Shown here piece after piece: positions 31,080-32,183 of a stretch of DNA of 32,183 bases. Origin of the DNA: an uncultured Akkermansia sp. (GTDB lineage: Bacteria; Verrucomicrobiota; Verrucomicrobiia; Verrucomicrobiales; Akkermansiaceae); assembly GCA_900548895.1 (NCBI GenBank), contig URLZ01000030.1, positions 1 through 32,183 on the forward strand. The letters run 5' to 3'. Position 1 is the first letter of the stretch. Each line of letters opens with the position of its first letter. A program made the translations under genes and the position numbers. Below the pieces are notes generated by a model that did no database searches, was not told the DNA's origin, and saw nothing but the letters and a program-made list of their open reading frames with translations.

Positions 31080-31772
31080 TTACTCGTGACGGGGGTCGAT
31101 GTACTTGGCGGCACCGTCGAAGCGGCCGTAGGTACCCGTGTACTTCTTGACGGCCTCGTTGGCGTCAACACCCTTCTTGATGTCCTCCATCATCGGGCCC
31201 ATCTTCACATACTGGTAGCCGATGATCTCGTTGTTCTCATCGAGAGCCAGCTTGGTGATGTAGCCCTCAGCGAGCTCGAGGTAGCGAGAGCCCTTGGCGA
31301 GGGTGCCGTAGAGCGTGCCCGTCTGCGAACGCAGCCCCTTGCCGAGGTCCTCAAGGCCGGCGCCGATGGGCAGGCCGCCCTCGGAGTAGGCGCTCTGCGT
31401 GCGACCGTAAACGATCTGCAGGAAGAGCTCGCGCATGGCGGTGTTGATGGCGTCGCAAACAAGGTCCGTATTGAGCGCCTCCAGAATCGTCTTGCCGGGG
31501 AGAATCTCAGAAGCCATAGCAGCGGAGTGGGTCATGCCCGAGCAGCCGATGGTTTCGACCAGAGCTTCCTGAATGACGCCCTGCTTCACGTTGAGCGTCA
31601 GCTTGCAGGCACCCTGCTGAGGAGCGCACCAACCCACACCGTGGGTCAGGCCGGAGATATCCTCAATCTTCGTGGATGCCGTCCAAGCCCCCTCCTGCGG
31701 GATGGGTGCGGGGCCGTGATTGCAGCCCTTCTTGACGCAACACATATGTTCAACTTCTGTCGTGTACTGCAT
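31080..31772 (-). CDS. NifU/IscU-like iron-sulfur cluster assembly scaffold family protein
   Basis: This 230-residue protein carries the signature of the scaffold-like family that pairs with GGGtGRT proteins. It has CCVKKG (Cys11, Cys12), HGVGWCAPQQGACK (Cys49, Cys56), IGCSGMTHSAAMASEILPGKT (Cys77) and LVCDAINTAMRELFLQIVYGRTQ. The Cys77 region resembles the second conserved Cys block of IscU/NifU scaffolds, where clusters are assembled. Roles for this subfamily are inferred from fold rather than experiment. I chose ATG 31772 (MQYTTEVEHM) because it matches relatives; the 41 in-frame codons upstream overlap the promoter and look non-coding. It is the first gene of a two-gene operon. Confidence 0.9.
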   Translation of the reverse strand: MQYTTEVEHMCCVKKGCNHGPAPIPQEGAWTASTKIEDISGLTHGVGWCAPQQGACKLTLNVKQGVIQEALVETIGCSGMTHSAAMASEILPGKTILEALNTDLVCDAINTAMRELFLQIVYGRTQSAYSEGGLPIGAGLEDLGKGLRSQTGTLYGTLAKGSRYLELAEGYITKLALDENNEIIGYQYVKMGPMMEDIKKGVDANEAVKKYTGTYGRFDGAAKYIDPRHE

Positions 31773-31844
31773 AAGGATGTGTATTTGGCTTGAATGACAA
31801 AGGGCTCTGGGCTTCAAAGCGGCAGAGCCTGCCTTGCTGGCAGC

Positions 31845-31873
31845 ATTATAGCTCCGCCCTGCCCGTTTTTCCA
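31845..31873 (-). promoter_or_regulatory. Candidate promoter of the scaffold-GGGtGRT operon
   Basis: On the minus strand a perfect -10 TATAAT (plus 31850-31845) lies 17 bp from a weak -35 TGGAAA (plus 31873-31868). The leader is about 65 nt and contains small GCC/GGC inverted repeats. The insertion-sequence end begins about 30 bp further upstream. Confidence 0.55.
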
Positions 31874-31901
31874 GCACAAAATGAGCGGCCCGCAAAAAAC
31901 T

Positions 31902-32183
31902 GGGTCTGTTTCAAATCTGCTGGTAGTAGTCGTGGGAGGTCTTATGGAGTCTTTGAAGGCGCATGAAGTGTACTTGGCGCATTTTCAGGAACAAGTATTC
32001 CATATCAAACAGCCCGCAGGCCTTGGCTTGGATACGTTTGATTGCAGCGTTGGCTGATTCTATCCGAGCCGAATTGATCTTGTATCGTATCCCGTTGATA
32101 ATCCCATTGAACTTTTCGCTGATGCCCCTCGCAAAGCGTTTCAACTGGCTCACCTTGCTCTTCATGCACATTCTGATCCAGAG
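31902..32183 (-). mobile_element. 3' end of an ISL3-type insertion sequence (cut by window edge)
   Basis: The element is inferred from the ISL3-type transposase C-terminus. Its probable outer boundary is near 31902, where GGGTCTGTTTCAAAT resembles the terminal repeat style of such elements and lies 9 bp beyond the transposase stop. The other end and any target duplication are outside the window. The DNA is visibly more AT-rich than its neighbours, as expected of an acquired element. Confidence 0.65.
31911..32183 (-). CDS. ISL3-family transposase, C-terminal part
   Basis: About 90 residues are visible, open at the window edge (LWIRMCMKSKVSQLKRF at the cut). The segment RFARGISEKFNGIINGIRYKINSARIESANAAIKRIQAKACGLFD followed by MEYLFLKMRQVHF matches the end of the DDE transposase of ISL3 elements. 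That includes the last catalytic Glu in the (N/S)ARIES(A/I)N motif before the IKRxxxxAxG(F/L) stretch. The protein cuts and rejoins IS ends. Whether the full transposase is intact cannot be judged here. Confidence 0.85.
   Translation of the reverse strand, partial: LWIRMCMKSKVSQLKRFARGISEKFNGIINGIRYKINSARIESANAAIKRIQAKACGLFDMEYLFLKMRQVHFMRLQRLHKTSHDYYQQI

Overview
The window reads as a chromosomal segment of a high-GC, probably gut-associated member of the Verrucomicrobiota/PVC group. The hints are a long SecA with a large insertion and no zinc-binding tail, a type-B ribosomal protein L36, a biosynthetic arginine decarboxylase of the SpeA type, near absence of Shine-Dalgarno motifs, and the GGGtGRT/scaffold gene pair typical of anaerobes. 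This assignment is an inference from gene content; no 16S or other marker tree could be run.

Layout. 1-2.8 kb: a possible gene start leaving the left edge, a small two-helix membrane protein, then a catalase gene with a 7-1-7 palindrome (Fur/PerR type) just upstream of its promoter. 2.8-7.5 kb (minus): secA followed 50 bp later by an argA-like N-acetylglutamate synthase. 8-9.9 kb (minus): speA. 10-13.6 kb (plus): a very divergent PutA-like protein. 14-15.3 kb (minus): a proline-rich-repeat membrane protein co-directional with trxA. 15.4-19.7 kb: an O-antigen-ligase-like polymerase (minus) divergent from two glycosyltransferases (plus), a small surface-polysaccharide cluster. 19.9-22.1 kb (plus): rpmJ, metX and a small single-helix protein with an internal duplication. 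22.4-24.4 kb (minus): guaA and tRNA-Ser(CGA). 24.9-29.4 kb (plus): a 1508-residue secreted protein combining an M16 zinc-protease module with a C-terminal region resembling gingipain-type (C25) cysteine peptidases. 30-31.8 kb (minus): NifU-like scaffold and GGGtGRT protein. The right edge cuts an ISL3-type transposase.

Three observations span several genes. First, strand composition flips near 13.6-14.4 kb: the plus strand is G-rich to the left and C-rich to the right, in coding and non-coding DNA alike. That is the polarity expected where replication forks converge, or of an inversion end. Second, five genes (putA-like, the ligase, both glycosyltransferases, guaA) have good sigma-70 promoters whose -10 box lies only 6-13 nt from the start codon, predicting leaderless or nearly leaderless mRNAs. 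Third, only one confidently placed start has a clear Shine-Dalgarno motif.

Many long open frames antisense to real genes are high-GC shadows and are left out.
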